The notes: generated by a model from the sequence alone, not told the origin. A stretch of 64,000 nucleotides of DNA from Areca catechu (GCA_021397845.1 CM038047.1:34083601-34147600); one strand, 5' to 3'. Shown: positions 41,550 to 52,168, counted from the stretch's first letter. Made by a program: numbers and translations.

Positions 41550-42075
41550 TATAATGTGAAATACAAGATGATGAACAGAAAATATATATGTTATTTATTG
41601 TTTAGTATCATTTTTGTTCTCTATTTCTATTTTTAAAAAATGTTAAAAATCAAAAAATATTTTTTATTATTATTATTTAAATAATTTTTTATATTTTTAT
41701 TAAAAAAATAATAAATTTTTTTTTTAATACTATCAGCACATAGGGTACTATTTTAATACAATTGCAATATCATCACCGGCATTATAATTACCTTCATTGA
41801 TGGCTCAGAACTATTATTACTATCATCACCACTCTTATCTTTACATCATTATCCTCGCCGCATATCATTACCATTCCATCACTATCATAGCCATTATCAT
41901 CATCTTAGCACTATCATCTATATTAATAGCATTTTTAGTACCTCAGTTGCTGTTATCATTATTTTTACTGCCATCGTTATATTTATTTTTTTAAAGCATT
42001 TTTAAATATTCTTAAAGTTTTTTAAAAATATTTTTTAATTAAAAATAATAATAATAATAATCCAAACAGCATCTT
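41550..42075. repeat. T/A-armed element with degenerate ATC trinucleotide core
   Basis: The core at 41765-41975 is a degenerate (ATC/ACC)n tract (tatcatcaccactcttatct, ccattatcatcatcttagca). It is flanked by homopolymer-rich arms (ttttttattattattattta and taaaaataataataat). The edges read ctatttgataaacaa and aatccaaacagcat. A counterpart on the opposite strand lies at 43040-43890. It looks like a dispersed non-coding element, family not known to me. Confidence 0.45.
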
Positions 42076-42436
42076 AACCTAATACCTAATGACTGAGGTT
42101 ACAGCCGGTTGCCAAGGCATTGTAGATCAAACATATGAGATCGACCAGCAGAGGTTAAGCAACTTCAAGAGAATCCATGTACAGGATGCACACAAAAAAA
42201 ACCCTTTTTATGCAAACAAGACCTCCGTAAAAGGATTTGGGAAAGCAGGGGAATTTGGAGAAATTGATCGCTGATTTTGTGGGGTTAGAGAAGGAGAGGA
42301 TTGCAGCGTGGTTTGGGGGCTGACCTGATGCGCTCCTCCACTCGATCGAAATGGGAACGAGGATTCCATCGTTAGTCGAGATGCCGGAGGTTTATCAAGA
42401 GCAGGCATAGCGATGTAAGGAAACTGGATTGGGCTT
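42076..42436. other. Host spacer, no gene recognised
   Basis: A short frame of about 61 codons (42089-42274, +) has no recognised domain. The last bases TTGGGCTT border the second MITE. Confidence 0.4.
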
Positions 42437-42907
42437 TAGGGATGGTAATGGACCGGGTTCGGACTGAGTGCATAACTATCCAAACACAAACCCGAATACT
42501 CAATAAATTATCCAAATCCGTTCCAAGCACTATCGAGACTGAATTTTTTTATCTAAATCCATCTCAATTGGGTATTGGGTAATTCGGATTTACCCGGCAT
42601 GAACCCAATTGAGTCATATTAAAAAAAAAAATTATTTTTATCAATTTTAAAATCATTTATCATTTTATAAATCATGCATACATTAAACAAATAAAATTTA
42701 ACTATATTTTTAGTTCAATAATATTCAGTTTTACATTCAAATAAAATTTAAATTATCTTAAACAAATAAAATTTAACAATACTTAATTCAATACTTTTGA
42801 AGTAAATATAAATATTTTATATATTAATTATATATATTTAAATATTAAAATAATTCGGGTCGGGTCGGGTCAGGTATTCTTGGGTTTGGATTTTGTTGCC
42901 ATCCCTA
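42437..42907. mobile_element. hAT-like MITE (471 bp), second copy type
   Basis: The ends are TAGGGATGGTAATGG and TTGTTGCCATCCCTA, an inverted repeat of about 12 bp with one mismatch. The flanking 8-mers TTGGGCTT and TTAGCCTC agree at five of eight positions, which could be a decayed duplication. The interior shares with the 39280 element the gggtcgggtcgggt and acccgaat themes and the same total length, but the rest differs. Non-coding. Confidence 0.65.
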
Positions 42908-43039
42908 TTAGCCTCCTCTCTGGGGCATGGAGTTTCTTATGTTATACAATTTTTTAGATTTTTTTTGTTATTTCTTCTATTTTTTTTTTTTTTTTTTTTT
43001 CATATGATCTTTCATTTTTAATTGAAGCAATGGGGCCCG

Positions 43040-43890
43040 TAGGCCTATCAAACTCAATTTTGTGTATGTTTGATTAGGCGCCATTTGTTATCGATGTCTC
43101 TTTTTTATTTTTTTAAAATAAAAAATATTTTTTTATTTTGTTTTTTAAAATATAAATATATTTGATATGGAATTATTTTTGAATGATATTTGGTGATGGT
43201 AGCGGTGGTGGTGGTGGGATACAAGCCACCTAATAATTATGGTGGTGGAAAAATTGAGTATGGCCATGATGAAAACAATGATGATGATGATAGTGGTAGT
43301 GGTACAGTAAAGGTTATGATGATGGAAACAATATGGCCAAGAAAATAGAGGGGGTGGTGATATCTATAATCATAATGGTGATGATGGAGAATGTAATAGT
43401 AAGGAATAATTATGATGGTGAAAATAGAGCAACAGTGAGGTGATGCCATCAGAGTTGAAGCCATGGATTTTTATTGCTAAGACGGTAGTCCAATTGGTAG
43501 AAGCTTAGTCTCACCTCTCATCGGTCACGGATTCGAGGCACGATCCTCGCGGGTGACAAGCGGCCTGAATTGAACATAGCTTGGCGAGGTTGGGATCCAG
43601 TGGGGATAGCTATACCGGAATTTATCAAGCGGCCTGAATTGAACATAGCTTGGCGAGGTTGGGATCCAGTGGGGATAGCTATACCGGAATTTATCTCCCC
43701 GTCCTTTTGTTTATCAAAAAAAAAAAAAGCATGGATTTTTCATTTTTAAAAATAAAAAAATAAAAATTTCTTCCTTATAATTTTTTTGAAATAATAAAAA
43801 TAATATTTAAAAATAACAAGGGGAAGTAATAGCACTAAATATATTTTAAATTTTAAAATAAATAATAAAAATGACATCGTACAGACCTTT
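43040..43890. repeat. T/A-armed element with degenerate GAT/GGT trinucleotide core, interrupted by a SINE
   Basis: The arms are T- and A-rich (tttttttatttttttaaaat on the left; ttttaaaaataaaaaaataa on the right). The core (43190-43445) is a degenerate (GGT/GAT)n tract (gcggtggtggtggtggg, gatgatgatgatagtggtag). It resembles the 41550-42075 element read on the other strand. A SINE is inserted at 43473. Confidence 0.45.
43473..43729 (+). mobile_element. tRNA-derived SINE with exact internal 69-bp duplication
   Basis: The element has a pol III A box (TAGTCCAATTGG, 43486-43497, fitting TRGYNNANNNGG) and a B box (GGATTCGAGGC, 43529-43539) at tRNA-like spacing. It ends in a run of 13 A (about 43716-43728) and is flanked by the 11-bp duplication CATGGATTTTT (43462-43472 and 43730-43740). 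The body contains a perfect tandem duplication of 69 bp (43557-43625 and 43626-43694). Pol III transcription and LINE-dependent mobility are inferred from this architecture; the family name is unknown to me. Confidence 0.85.
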
Positions 43891-45343
43891 GTATATGGGC
43901 TTTTATTTTCCTTTTCTTCACAAAAAATCACCAAAGGTTTGAAATGTTTCATGGTTTTAGGGGGTGTTGTCTAGGACTCCAACTTAAATCTGATCTGCAA
44001 GGTTACATGTCACGTTGGGATTTTGTTAATTTCTGTAGAGAAGGTATGTTTTTTTCATGCCCAACGTAGGTCAAAACATGGGTTTTGGTAGCTCAGTTTT
44101 TGTTTGTTCTTAGAACAGTTTTAGATGCCGTGTAGGAGTTTTCATCGAGGACTTCATCCAGTAACATTTCTTATTAGGTTTTCTGGTACCTTACATTCCA
44201 AGGGGCCATTTTGCTTATTAGAGGAAATGGATATCTGGTTGCTACCATTGCTTCGACTGTTTCAATTGCTGATATCAGTTGCTCTTTTCTGCAATGTTTA
44301 TCTATCCATGTATAATTTATTTATTTATCTGCAGTCATAATATGTCATTTGGACCCACCTACTTTTGCATCTTGCGAAAATTTTCTTCATGGAGCATTTG
44401 GAATAACGACTTTGCTTTGTTGTTAATTTTTAGTTTCCATTCAAGTCAACAATTATATAAATTAAATAAAACTGCCGTTTTCTTGTTCTACGGATTGATG
44501 CTCTAGTTTCTGTCTTTTTGCTTCTTGCTTTATATGCATAGATTTTTCAGTTATTCGACCCTATCTTTCTTCCTATCTAGATCCATTTTTTATTCCCCTT
44601 TTAAATCCTTTTTTACAAGCAAATGGACATCTACAGCTAGGTCTGTTGGGTCAATAAGTGATGTTTTTACTTCACCAAATAAAAAACAATGGATGTTTCT
44701 CTTGTCCTACCATGAGGTAGTTTGGTACATGTGGTTTCTTTGTAAGATTTGTTGAGTGGAGTTGTGAAATCTGTGGCCTTCTCGCATGCCACCAAGAGTT
44801 TGCTCGTAGACTTGAGATTATTTTGTTTAAAACTATTGAAGTTTGAGTCTGTTAGAAGCCTTATCCTCTCCACTACCATCATCTTTTTGTGCTTTACTTT
44901 TCTTTCTGATTCTAATTAAACGATACAAGCATTATTTGTATATATCACCGAGCTGCTTGTTGCTTGCTGCTCTTTCACAGAGAAATAAATCAAACTTTCT
45001 TTAAAAGAAATAGTCATTACTTAAGGTTTTCCTGTGTTGCTTCTTTCCTTGCTCTTTGAAACTGGCAGCAGAGAACCATCTTTGCATGACATTCTACAGC
45101 TTGTATTCATCCCACTATTTCTCCAATATTCCTGTACTTTCATCAAGTTTGTGTTTTGAAAAATCCCAGATAAATAGAATGCTTCCCGTTACTCATCAAT
45201 CATATGATGGCAGTAAACGAAGTAAACTTTTCCATGGAAAGACTAAAATGGTTTTGTGTGGTACTCGTGTCTCGCTTTCATGGCTGCCAGGCCGAGCGCT
45301 GGAACTACTGCAGACTTCTTTCTATGGTGACTTCCATACTTCC
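43891..45343. other. Host sequence upstream of the transporter pseudogene
   Basis: T-rich sequence on the + strand that looks intronic or leader-like. Short frames occur, but none carries a recognised domain. It may contain the promoter and leader of the original transporter gene. Confidence 0.4.
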
Positions 45344-46025
45344 GAAGGAGCAAAATGCCAGCAACAAAGATTCTGTGGTCCAGTTGTAGCAATGACCTTT
45401 AATATCACAGTAGCTGGTGGAATAATTATGGCAGACAAAGTGGTTGGTACTACACATCTTGATTGCTCTAATCCTTAATCACTTCAGTCTGTTTCTTGGA
45501 TCTTTGCACTGACCGGATTTCCTGTTAATTATATTCTTCTCCTGCAAAATTTAGAATGCTTGCCTATGTAGTACATTCTATGATAGGTGATGGGCAAGGT
45601 TGGGTTCAATTTCCCAGTTGCACTATCACTAATCCGCTATGCAACTGCTTGGTTTCTGATGGCCATCTTCAATGTTCTTTCACTATTACCTGCCTCCCCT
45701 CCCTCTAAATTCACACCTTACTCTTCTTTGTTCATCTAGGGTGCTGTCTTATCTCTGTCCACCGGTCTGGTTAACATCAGCTAAAAACATAACAGGTAAA
45801 ATTATGCATGTAATCGCCGAAACAATTGCAGAAACCATCAATGCCTTGTGATGCTGAACTACCACTGTAATTTGTTTTAATGCTCAATAACTCGTTCTTC
45901 ATTTTTGTAAGTGTTGTTTTCCTGTTTGCAGTGTGGGGTTCTATCAGATGGCTAAGATAGCTGTGCCACCAACCATTGTTTTGGCCAGGTTCATGCTTTG
46001 CAGGAAAAAGGTTTCTTTCCAGAAG
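45344..46025 (+). pseudogene. Nucleotide-sugar transporter (TPT/SLC35-type) pseudogene, exons with introns retained
   Basis: Three pieces in the same direction match the plant 'nucleotide-sugar uncharacterized transporter' family, Golgi membrane carriers of the drug/metabolite transporter fold. Exon 1 remnant at about 45356-45454 reads RFCGPVVAMTFNITVAGGII, then MADKV, the first membrane helix (relatives have MANK). A piece at 45741-45796 follows the acceptor tcatctag and reads GAVLSLSTGLVNIS, stop, KHN. 45932-46025 follows the acceptor gtttgcag and reads VGFYQMAKIAVPPTIVLARF, then RKKVSFQK, ending at a donor (AAG|GTGTGT). The stretch encoding helices 2-3 is missing, one stop interrupts the second piece, and no later exons are found. 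Introns are kept, so it arose from a genomic duplication or local decay, not reverse transcription. Confidence 0.75.
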
Positions 46026-46439
46026 GTGTGTTCGGATTCTTCCTTCTACTATTTTCTCTATTGTTTTTTTGTTATTTGTCCAGTAAATTGGAGTTTCCTA
46101 AGGAAATTTGGGTGAATCATGTGACAAAAAATGATGCTCGTTTGTTTTCTGATTTTACTTTCTTTTTTTTTTTTTGGGGTCTAGATGCATAACTCGCATA
46201 AACTTGGCTCATGACGGCTTCACAACAAACAGATGTTACGTCCACCGAGTTGCCAAGCCTGCTTGTCATCTTAAAAAGCTTGCCCGTCCTACCCATCTTG
46301 CCACCAGAGAACGATGCCCTTGAACATTTATGTGTCGCTGAACCAAGCAACCAGTGTAAAATTTTATCGGAGCCTAGGCCACGGTTTAGACAAATTTCAT
46401 ATTTCCCGCGGGCTCGGTGAAATTACCATTCCTATATGT
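46026..46439 (+). other. Sequence after the last transporter exon
   Basis: No further transporter exon is found. It holds a T-run (46159-46176) and a short frame (46211-46420) without a recognised domain. Confidence 0.4.
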
Positions 46440-46778
46440 TTAATTCGGAATATGCCCGCTAACCCTATATTTGGTTAGGATCGTAAAAGAAAGAAGGGAT
46501 AGAATTAAAAGAATAGATAACCTCCATCCATTTTTTAGTTCAAAAAATTATTAAAAAAATGATAATAATAGATTCTCTATCTACTCGGATCTACCATTTT
46601 GCATCCTCTCAAATTGAAAGGATAAGAAAAAATGAAGAGAACATATAAGAAATAAACTTATATATATATATATATTTTGATCATATACTATTAAATTTTA
46701 TTATTAATTATTTTAATTTTAACACATTTTTTATGATTATAATTAAATTAAAATTATCTTTCATTTTTAATTTATATA
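46440..46778. repeat. AT-rich element into which Tat element C inserted (left part, tentative)
   Basis: The left portion starts tatatttggttaggatcg and contains aagaatagataacctcc. The right portion (59115-59580) ends tcatctattcttccttctcc and atatcaaacagaaatc, which is roughly the inverse complement. This suggests terminal inverted repeats of one small AT-rich transposon split by element C. Tentative. Confidence 0.35.
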
Positions 46779-48518
46779 TGTTGCCGACCTTACTGTTGTG
46801 GCCTGCAGCTATGAGGTGGTGCCGGACGCCTGCCCCTTCTACTCCGGAATCCTGGTGTTCCCGGACCTGCAAAAAAATGTTAGAGACCCGGACCGAGGAT
46901 CCCGGCGAGGGCACTCCGACGATCAAGTCAGCGAATGGCAAACCGAAACAGATCCTCCAAGGCGGATCCCACTTTGGTCTTCGTGCTTAGAGGAGTTTTT
47001 AATGAAGAATTGAGTAGGAGAAAATGAGAGGGATGGTGCTTGAGCTATGGCGACTGTGCTCATGGGACTCGCTCCGGGAGTCCTTTGGGAGCCTCATGCC
47101 ATCAAGTGACTCGTCTCGATACTTCGGGTGTTTGCCCTCTTTCAATTGCTTACCTTGCTTCTTGCCCGTTGGTGCCTTTTAGATCGTCGATCGCTTCAGT
47201 GCCTCAATTTTTTCCCTCTGGGGGGTCTAGGGATCAACGGTGTCCGTTGGCCGCTCTCCCGAGATCATTTCCTCTTGTAGTTGAGAGTTAAGTTATGAAC
47301 TTGTCTCGTCCGGTGTGCTGTCACGAAAAGAGAAATTATGTGGAACCTCGATCCAGGTGTAGCCGCCCTCGGGTCTGATATGTTGAATGCAGCCTTCTCC
47401 TTCGGGGGGTTTCAGGTGATCGGTCGTAGGATCTAACATCTCGATTGGGGCGCCCCTCCCAAACTGGTGCAAACGAAGTTACGCGTACCGTTACAGATTT
47501 GGAGGCGCCGTACTGGGTGCGCCGTACTATGCGTGCCTGCTTCAACGGCGATCTTAAGGCTGGCACCTTCGTTCTTCCCGATGCTTCTAAGGAGAGGGCT
47601 CGACTTCGACTGAAATGAGCTCGATCCTTGGGGAGCCATCTGGCAAAGGAGTGGAGGCAGGATCGACTCCGGCCGAGGTGGGCTCGGCCCTTGGGGAGCA
47701 AACTGACGAAGGAGCAGAGGTAGGCTCGACCCTTGGGGAGCCACCTAGCGAAGGAGCGGAGGAGGGCTCGACTCCGGCCGAGGTGGGCTCGGCCCTTGGG
47801 GAGCAAACTGACGAAGGAGCAGAGGTAGGCTCGACCCTTGGGGAGCCACCTAGCGAAGGAGCGGAGGAGGGCTCGACTCCGGCCGAGGTGGGCTCGACCA
47901 TTGGGGAGCCACTTGGCGAGGGAGCGGAGGAGGGCTCGACTCCGACCGAGATGGGCTCGACCCTTGGGGAGCCACCTAGCGAGGGAGCGAAGGAGGGCTC
48001 GACTCCGGCCGAGATGGGCTCGACCCTTGGAGAGCTACCTGGCAAAGGAGCAGAGGCAGGCTCGACTTCGGCTGAGATGGGCTCGATCATTGGGGAGCCA
48101 CCTGGAGAAGGAGCAGGGGAGGTGCCGAGCTCGGGCCAAGGTGGGCTCGACCCTAGGGGAGCCACCTGGCTAAGGAGCAAAGGCAGGCTCGACTTCGGCT
48201 GAGGTGGGCTTGACCCTTGGGGAACCACCTGGCGAAGGGGCAGAGGAGGTGCCGAGCTCGGGCCGAGGTGGGCTCGACCCTTGCGAAGCCACCTGGCGAA
48301 GGAGCAGAGGCAGGCTCGACTTCGACTGAGGTGGGCTCGACCCTTGGGGAGCCACCTGGCGAAGGAGCAGGGTGCCGAGCTCGGGCTGAGGTGGGCGCGA
48401 CCGTTGGTGAGGCCACCTGGCAGGGGAGCCCGAAAGAAAATTCGACGCAGCGCTATCTGCCTGTCTGACTGTCAGTTTGATCCGATGTGTACTCCACGTC
48501 AACGGTCTTGCCATATCA
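46779..48518 (-). repeat. 3' LTR of Tat element C (1740 bp) with tandem array
   Basis: Starts TGTTGCCGACC and ends CCATATCA on the + strand. Between 47610 and 48420 it holds a tandem array (see separate entry). Polypurine complement ttgccccccactccc follows at 48520-48534, marking the inner edge. Confidence 0.92.
47610..48420. repeat. Tandem array in 3' LTR of element C (about 63-bp unit, about 13 units)
   Basis: The unit carries gtgggctcgacccttgggga, gccacctagcgaaggagcgg, aggagggctc, gactccggccgag. A perfect 105-bp higher-order duplication lies at 47678-47782 and 47783-47887. Because the unit length is a multiple of three, long frames stay open on both strands (47615-48202 + and 48228-47587 -) and give Gly/Ser/Pro/Glu-rich peptide repeats. 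I treat these as by-products of the repeat, not genes. Confidence 0.9.
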
Positions 48519-49066
48519 TTTGCCCCCCACTCCCAAGTCTCATCGAAGCGCCACGACTGGTACGTGGGGAGTTAATGCACAGATGACGTGGGAGAACAAA
48601 AATCTTGTGTAATTATTGCCATGATTGCCGCCGCTCCGCATGTCGCGCTCGAGGTCCAATGCGCAAGCGCCACGTCCGTGATTTCGACGGACCATAATTG
48701 CACCGTGCCAGACTCGAGCCGATTTTTAGCAAACCGAAGCGTCGTCGCCGAGTGCCTTCACACGTGGCGCTCATCCGATGGCGAGGGCAAAAAAGGATTC
48801 GTACGGTCGCTGTTGATTGGCTTTGGAAAGAGGGGGGACTTTCCATAAACGAGATCTTTTGATTTTCTCGCACCTCGCCGGCGGTTGCAGTGATCCTTCT
48901 TCTCCTGGGTCACCTTTCTTCACCAAAACAATCAGGTGGGTGCCCTGCAATCTTCCCTTCTTCTACTTCTTCTCAGACTCCAGTCCTTCCCTCTGTTTTA
49001 GATGAACCGAGCCCTTCTTTTGGTTTTCTGCCCGCCTTTTCTTCTTCTCAAACCTTTCTTCTTCCA
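48519..49066 (+). other. Purine tract and upstream region of the antisense gene in element C
   Basis: The complement of the polypurine tract lies at 48520-48534. The rest is non-coding. A weak TATA-like word (ccataaacg, about 48844-48852) is the best promoter candidate for the antisense gene; the CTATAAAAGGGG word of elements A and B is absent. Confidence 0.5.
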
Positions 49067-49930
49067 ATGGCTCCTTCGGGCCGACGCCCCCGCTTCTCCA
49101 CCAACCCGAACGAGACAGGTCCCTCCCGACCGAGAACTCTGTCATCCTCCTCATCGGAGGACGAAGTTCCTCTCGACGTCCGGAGGTGCCTGCATCCCGG
49201 TGGAATAGTTATCGGAAGTCCTAGGGCCCCTAGGGTTCCTTCTCATGTCCTTGTTCTTCCTCCTGCCTCTGTCGCTGCCCCTCCGGTGGCAAAGGCTTCC
49301 TCTGGTCCCTCCGGCTTCGCCTCGACGATGACCAGAGAAGATCTTTCCACGATCCAGGATTTGTTCGGGGTCCCAGATTCTATCTGGCTCTAGCTCCCGG
49401 GACCGGAGGAGCGGGTTACCTCGAGCGACCCTGGCCGGGTTGCTTTCTGCGAAGACTTCCTTGCCGATGGTCTTCGTTTTCCACTCTACCCTTTTTACCT
49501 TTCCTTAGCCACTTCCACCTCGTTCTGACCTAGTTGGCTCCTAATGCCATCAGGGTCATCTTTGCCTTCATCGTGTTCTGTCATTTCCACGGGTTTGTCA
49601 CCCATTTTTCGTTGTTTAGGGTCTTGTTCACCCTGAAGCGCCTCTCCACCGATGATAAGTGGTGGTACCTTTTTCCTCGACCTAAGTGTTTCTGGTTCGA
49701 CCTCCCCACGTCCATCAAGGGATGGATGAACCAGTTCTTTTTTGCCTCAATCGGGGAAATTGACTAGGTCTGAAGTGAGCCAGACCGGTCCCCGAACCGG
49801 AATGCTCAGGTAGTGCCGGCCGACCGAGAGGCCATCTCCCAGCTGCTCAGTGATGAGCTTCCCACCCTCGAGGTTCTGCTCTCAGAGCATAACTTGTTCG
49901 AGACTGAGGTTAGCCCGATTCAGATGATTG
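49067..49930 (+). pseudogene. Antisense gene of element C, exon 1 (Transposase_28-like)
   Basis: The start chosen is the ATG at 49067 (MAPSGRRPRFSTNPNETGPS). A Ser-rich head precedes TMTREDLSTIQDLFGVPDSI, then a stop at 49394. The conserved domain is readable beyond a frame change: LRFPLYPFYLSLAT, MAPNAIRVIFAFIVFCHFHG, LFTLKRLSTDDKWWYLFPRP, SIKGWMNQFFFASIGE. The end, SDELPTLEVLLSEHNLFETE, is followed by the donor GATTG|GTGAGG (GT at 49931-49932). Position, orientation and exon end agree with elements A and B. It is inactive because of two or more stops and a frameshift. Confidence 0.7.
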
Positions 49931-50005
49931 GTGAGGCTCCACGTCTCTCTCTCTTTCTCTTTTTTTTTTTTTTGCTGATCTCCCTTGACCTTTTTCTTTC
50001 CCCAG

Positions 50006-50529
50006 GGATGAAGTTCTCGATAGACAACCTGATGGAGTCGGCCCGCAAGAGGAGCGCTTCGATAGGGGCCCAGGACTCCACGCCAAAGAGGGCCTGGGTG
50101 GAAGCAAACCCAGGGCCCAGGCCCACTTCGACCTCGGAGCAGAGGGCGATGGAACCGGCTCCCCAACCACCTCGACAGCAGACTACACCCCCGGAGGTCG
50201 CTGACATCGACGGGGGAAGGGAGGAGGAGCAACCAGCGTGTCCGACACCTCCGGCAATCATAGTGGCCAGCATTCCGATGGCGGCTGCAGTTGCGGCTGT
50301 TGCGGTGGCCACGCAGCCCACGTCTTCGCGTGCCGAAGACACTCCTGTCCAGCCCTCCTCCAAGCCTTGCTATGCACCGGCGGGGATTCCAGGGAACACC
50401 TCCGTCATCTGGGATCAGGGCCTGGTGAAGAAGATGATGGAATATGCGGTCCAACCTCGGGACCGCCGCTTGGAGGCAGGGATTATTCAGCTGCCTTGCT
50501 TGGGATCCTCCCTCAGCTATTCTCTATAA
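50006..50529 (+). pseudogene. Antisense gene of element C, exon 2
   Basis: After the acceptor ctttccccag (AG at 50004-50005) it codes GMKFSIDNLMESARKRSASI, then a Pro/Ala/Thr-rich, probably disordered middle (APQPPRQQTTPPEVADIDGG, AAAVAAVAVATQPTSS) and a helical end (WDQGLVKKMMEYAVQPRDRR). The closing donor is uncertain: a TAA lies just before the GT at 50530, so this copy may end early. The middle differs strongly in sequence from A and B, but the MK near the start and the helical end are shared. Confidence 0.6.
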
Positions 50530-50602
50530 GTATTTAGCATTTCCCTTTGATTTTAATGTTCCAGTTGGATTCAAGAGGGTCTAACCTCTTCTTTTGATGC
50601 AG

Positions 50603-51244
50603 GTTGGGACCGACGTGCTCCTGCTCCGGGACTTCCTCATCAGCTTAGCGAGGAAGGAGGCCGAAAAGGAGAAAAAGCTGGCCAAGCTCACGGTCGATAT
50701 GAAGGAGTTGATGGAGAAAGACCAGGAGATGAAGGAGAGCAACAGGGTTCTCCGAGGGGATCTGGCTCATGCTGAGGGGTGCACCAAGGACCTCGAGACA
50801 TCCCTGTCCGAGGAGAGGATACTGACCCAGCATCGCACTGAGGAGACTGCGGCGGAGATCAACCGCCTAGAGGGGCGGTCCTGGGCTCTGGAGACCCGGG
50901 TCGAGGAGGTCCTGGCAAAGCTGGCAGCGACCCATAAGAAGACGACATATGTCACAGGGCTGTAGGAAGCTGCACAGAGGGAAGCCCTTGAGGCCATGCC
51001 GAAGTTCCGGGCATCTCAGGAGTTCAAGGATGAGGTCCACGAGGCTGTCGTGAACTCATTCTTGAAAGGATTCGAGGTCTGCCGAGAGAAGGTGGCCTCA
51101 CTCTTCCTGGAGCTTGACCTGGGAGGCGTCGTTATTGGCGGCACCGAGGAGCAGCCTGAGCCAGAGGCATCTTCAAGAGCGGCTGAGGAAGTGACCGCGG
51201 GGCAGCCAACTGAGCAGGCAGCTAGTGACACAGAGGCCTGCTAA
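50603..51244 (+). pseudogene. Antisense gene of element C, exon 3 (coiled coil and C-terminal module)
   Basis: After the acceptor ttttgatgcag it reads VGTDVLLLRDFLISLARKEA and a coiled coil (EKEKKLAKLTVDMKELMEKD, QHRTEETAAEINRLEGRSWA). One TAG at 50963 interrupts the frame, which then continues with the C-terminal module (FRASQEFKDEVHEAVVNSFL, KGFEVCREKVASLFLELDLG) and an acidic tail to a stop at 51244. The coil length and module position match elements A and B. Confidence 0.75.
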
Positions 51245-52168
51245 CCTGGGAGGGAGCCGACGACCCAGTGACCCCAGGTCCTTCATTTCACACTTTGTAC
51301 TCAGCATAGAGTTTTTTCATTTTGTCTTTTTGTCGTCGCCCAACCTGTCGAGGTCCCTTCCAGTTGTAAAAACCTTATCACAGAAATGAAGTTCTTTTCC
51401 TTTCACAACTTTGCACTTTTCTGTCTTCTATTTTATCTTGTCATGTGACTTCTTATAATTCCATTTGCTCCGATCTTGCCTGACTTCAAGCTCTTGATCC
51501 TCCCTGGAACACCGTAGCCATCGTGATGACTTAGAATATTCCAGGGGCTTCCAACCGGTCGTCTATGTGGGATTGAGGTGACCTCTGAGGTCGATGGCAT
51601 ATCTGGGACCCCTTTGATTCTTGCTAGAGCCAAGTTTGTAACTTTGGATAGAAATTCGACTTCGACTCTCGATCAAAAGGCGGATTTTTGGAGGCTTCCA
51701 GGCTTGGTGCAGGACTCCTGGAGCTTCCATTGCCGAGGCTTACGGCCTTAAGTTCCCGGGCTTCATGAGTTTCAAGTGCTGGGGTTGTCTGTCTTTAGGT
51801 GCCGGACTGGATTCCAGGCTTTAGGTGCCAAGCTTCTACAGTTTCCGATCTTTAGGTGTCGTACTAGATTCCGGGCTTTAGGTGCCGGGCTTCTGGAGTT
51901 TCCGGTCTTTAGGTGCCGGACTGGATTCCGGGCTTTAGGTGCCGAACTGAACTCCGGGCTTTAGGTGCCGGACTGAACTCCAGGATTTTGCTGTCGGACT
52001 GAACTCCGGGCTTTTGCTGCCGGATGGAACTCCGGGCTTTTGCTGCTTCCAGCGGACCGCTTGCGGGACTATTGGCGCCCCGTCTTCAGTCGCCATGCTA
52101 GGGTGAAACGGTGATAGTCCTACGAGACAGAAATAAGCATTATGCCAAAGAGAATTTCATTATTGATG
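51245..52168 (-). repeat. 3' region of element C with short tandem repeats (51760-52060)
   Basis: Between antisense gene and integrase lies non-coding DNA. From 51760 it contains about ten short imperfect repeats built on tttaggtgccggactggatt and ccgggct (roughly 25-35 bp units), changing to ttttgctgccggac-type units near 51990. The rest (51245-51760) shows no clear feature. Confidence 0.75.

Noticed and set aside
43473..43556. A functional tRNA gene
   Set aside because: Only A and B boxes are tRNA-like; there is no cloverleaf with acceptor stem, and the sequence continues into a SINE body with poly-A and target duplication.
45056..45343. Upstream part of the 140-codon frame that contains the transporter exon remnant
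   Set aside because: Only the last third resembles the transporter; the first two thirds show no similarity and probably read through intron or leader.
47587..48228. Long frames on both strands (195 and 213 codons) rich in Gly, Ser, Pro and Glu
   Set aside because: They lie in the LTR tandem array of element C; the repeat unit is a multiple of three, which keeps frames open. The same array is present in the other LTR with fewer units.
49882..50454. Minus-strand frame of 190 codons opposite exon 2 of the element C antisense gene
   Set aside because: High-GC shadow of the plus-strand exon; no conserved domain, and not conserved in A or B.
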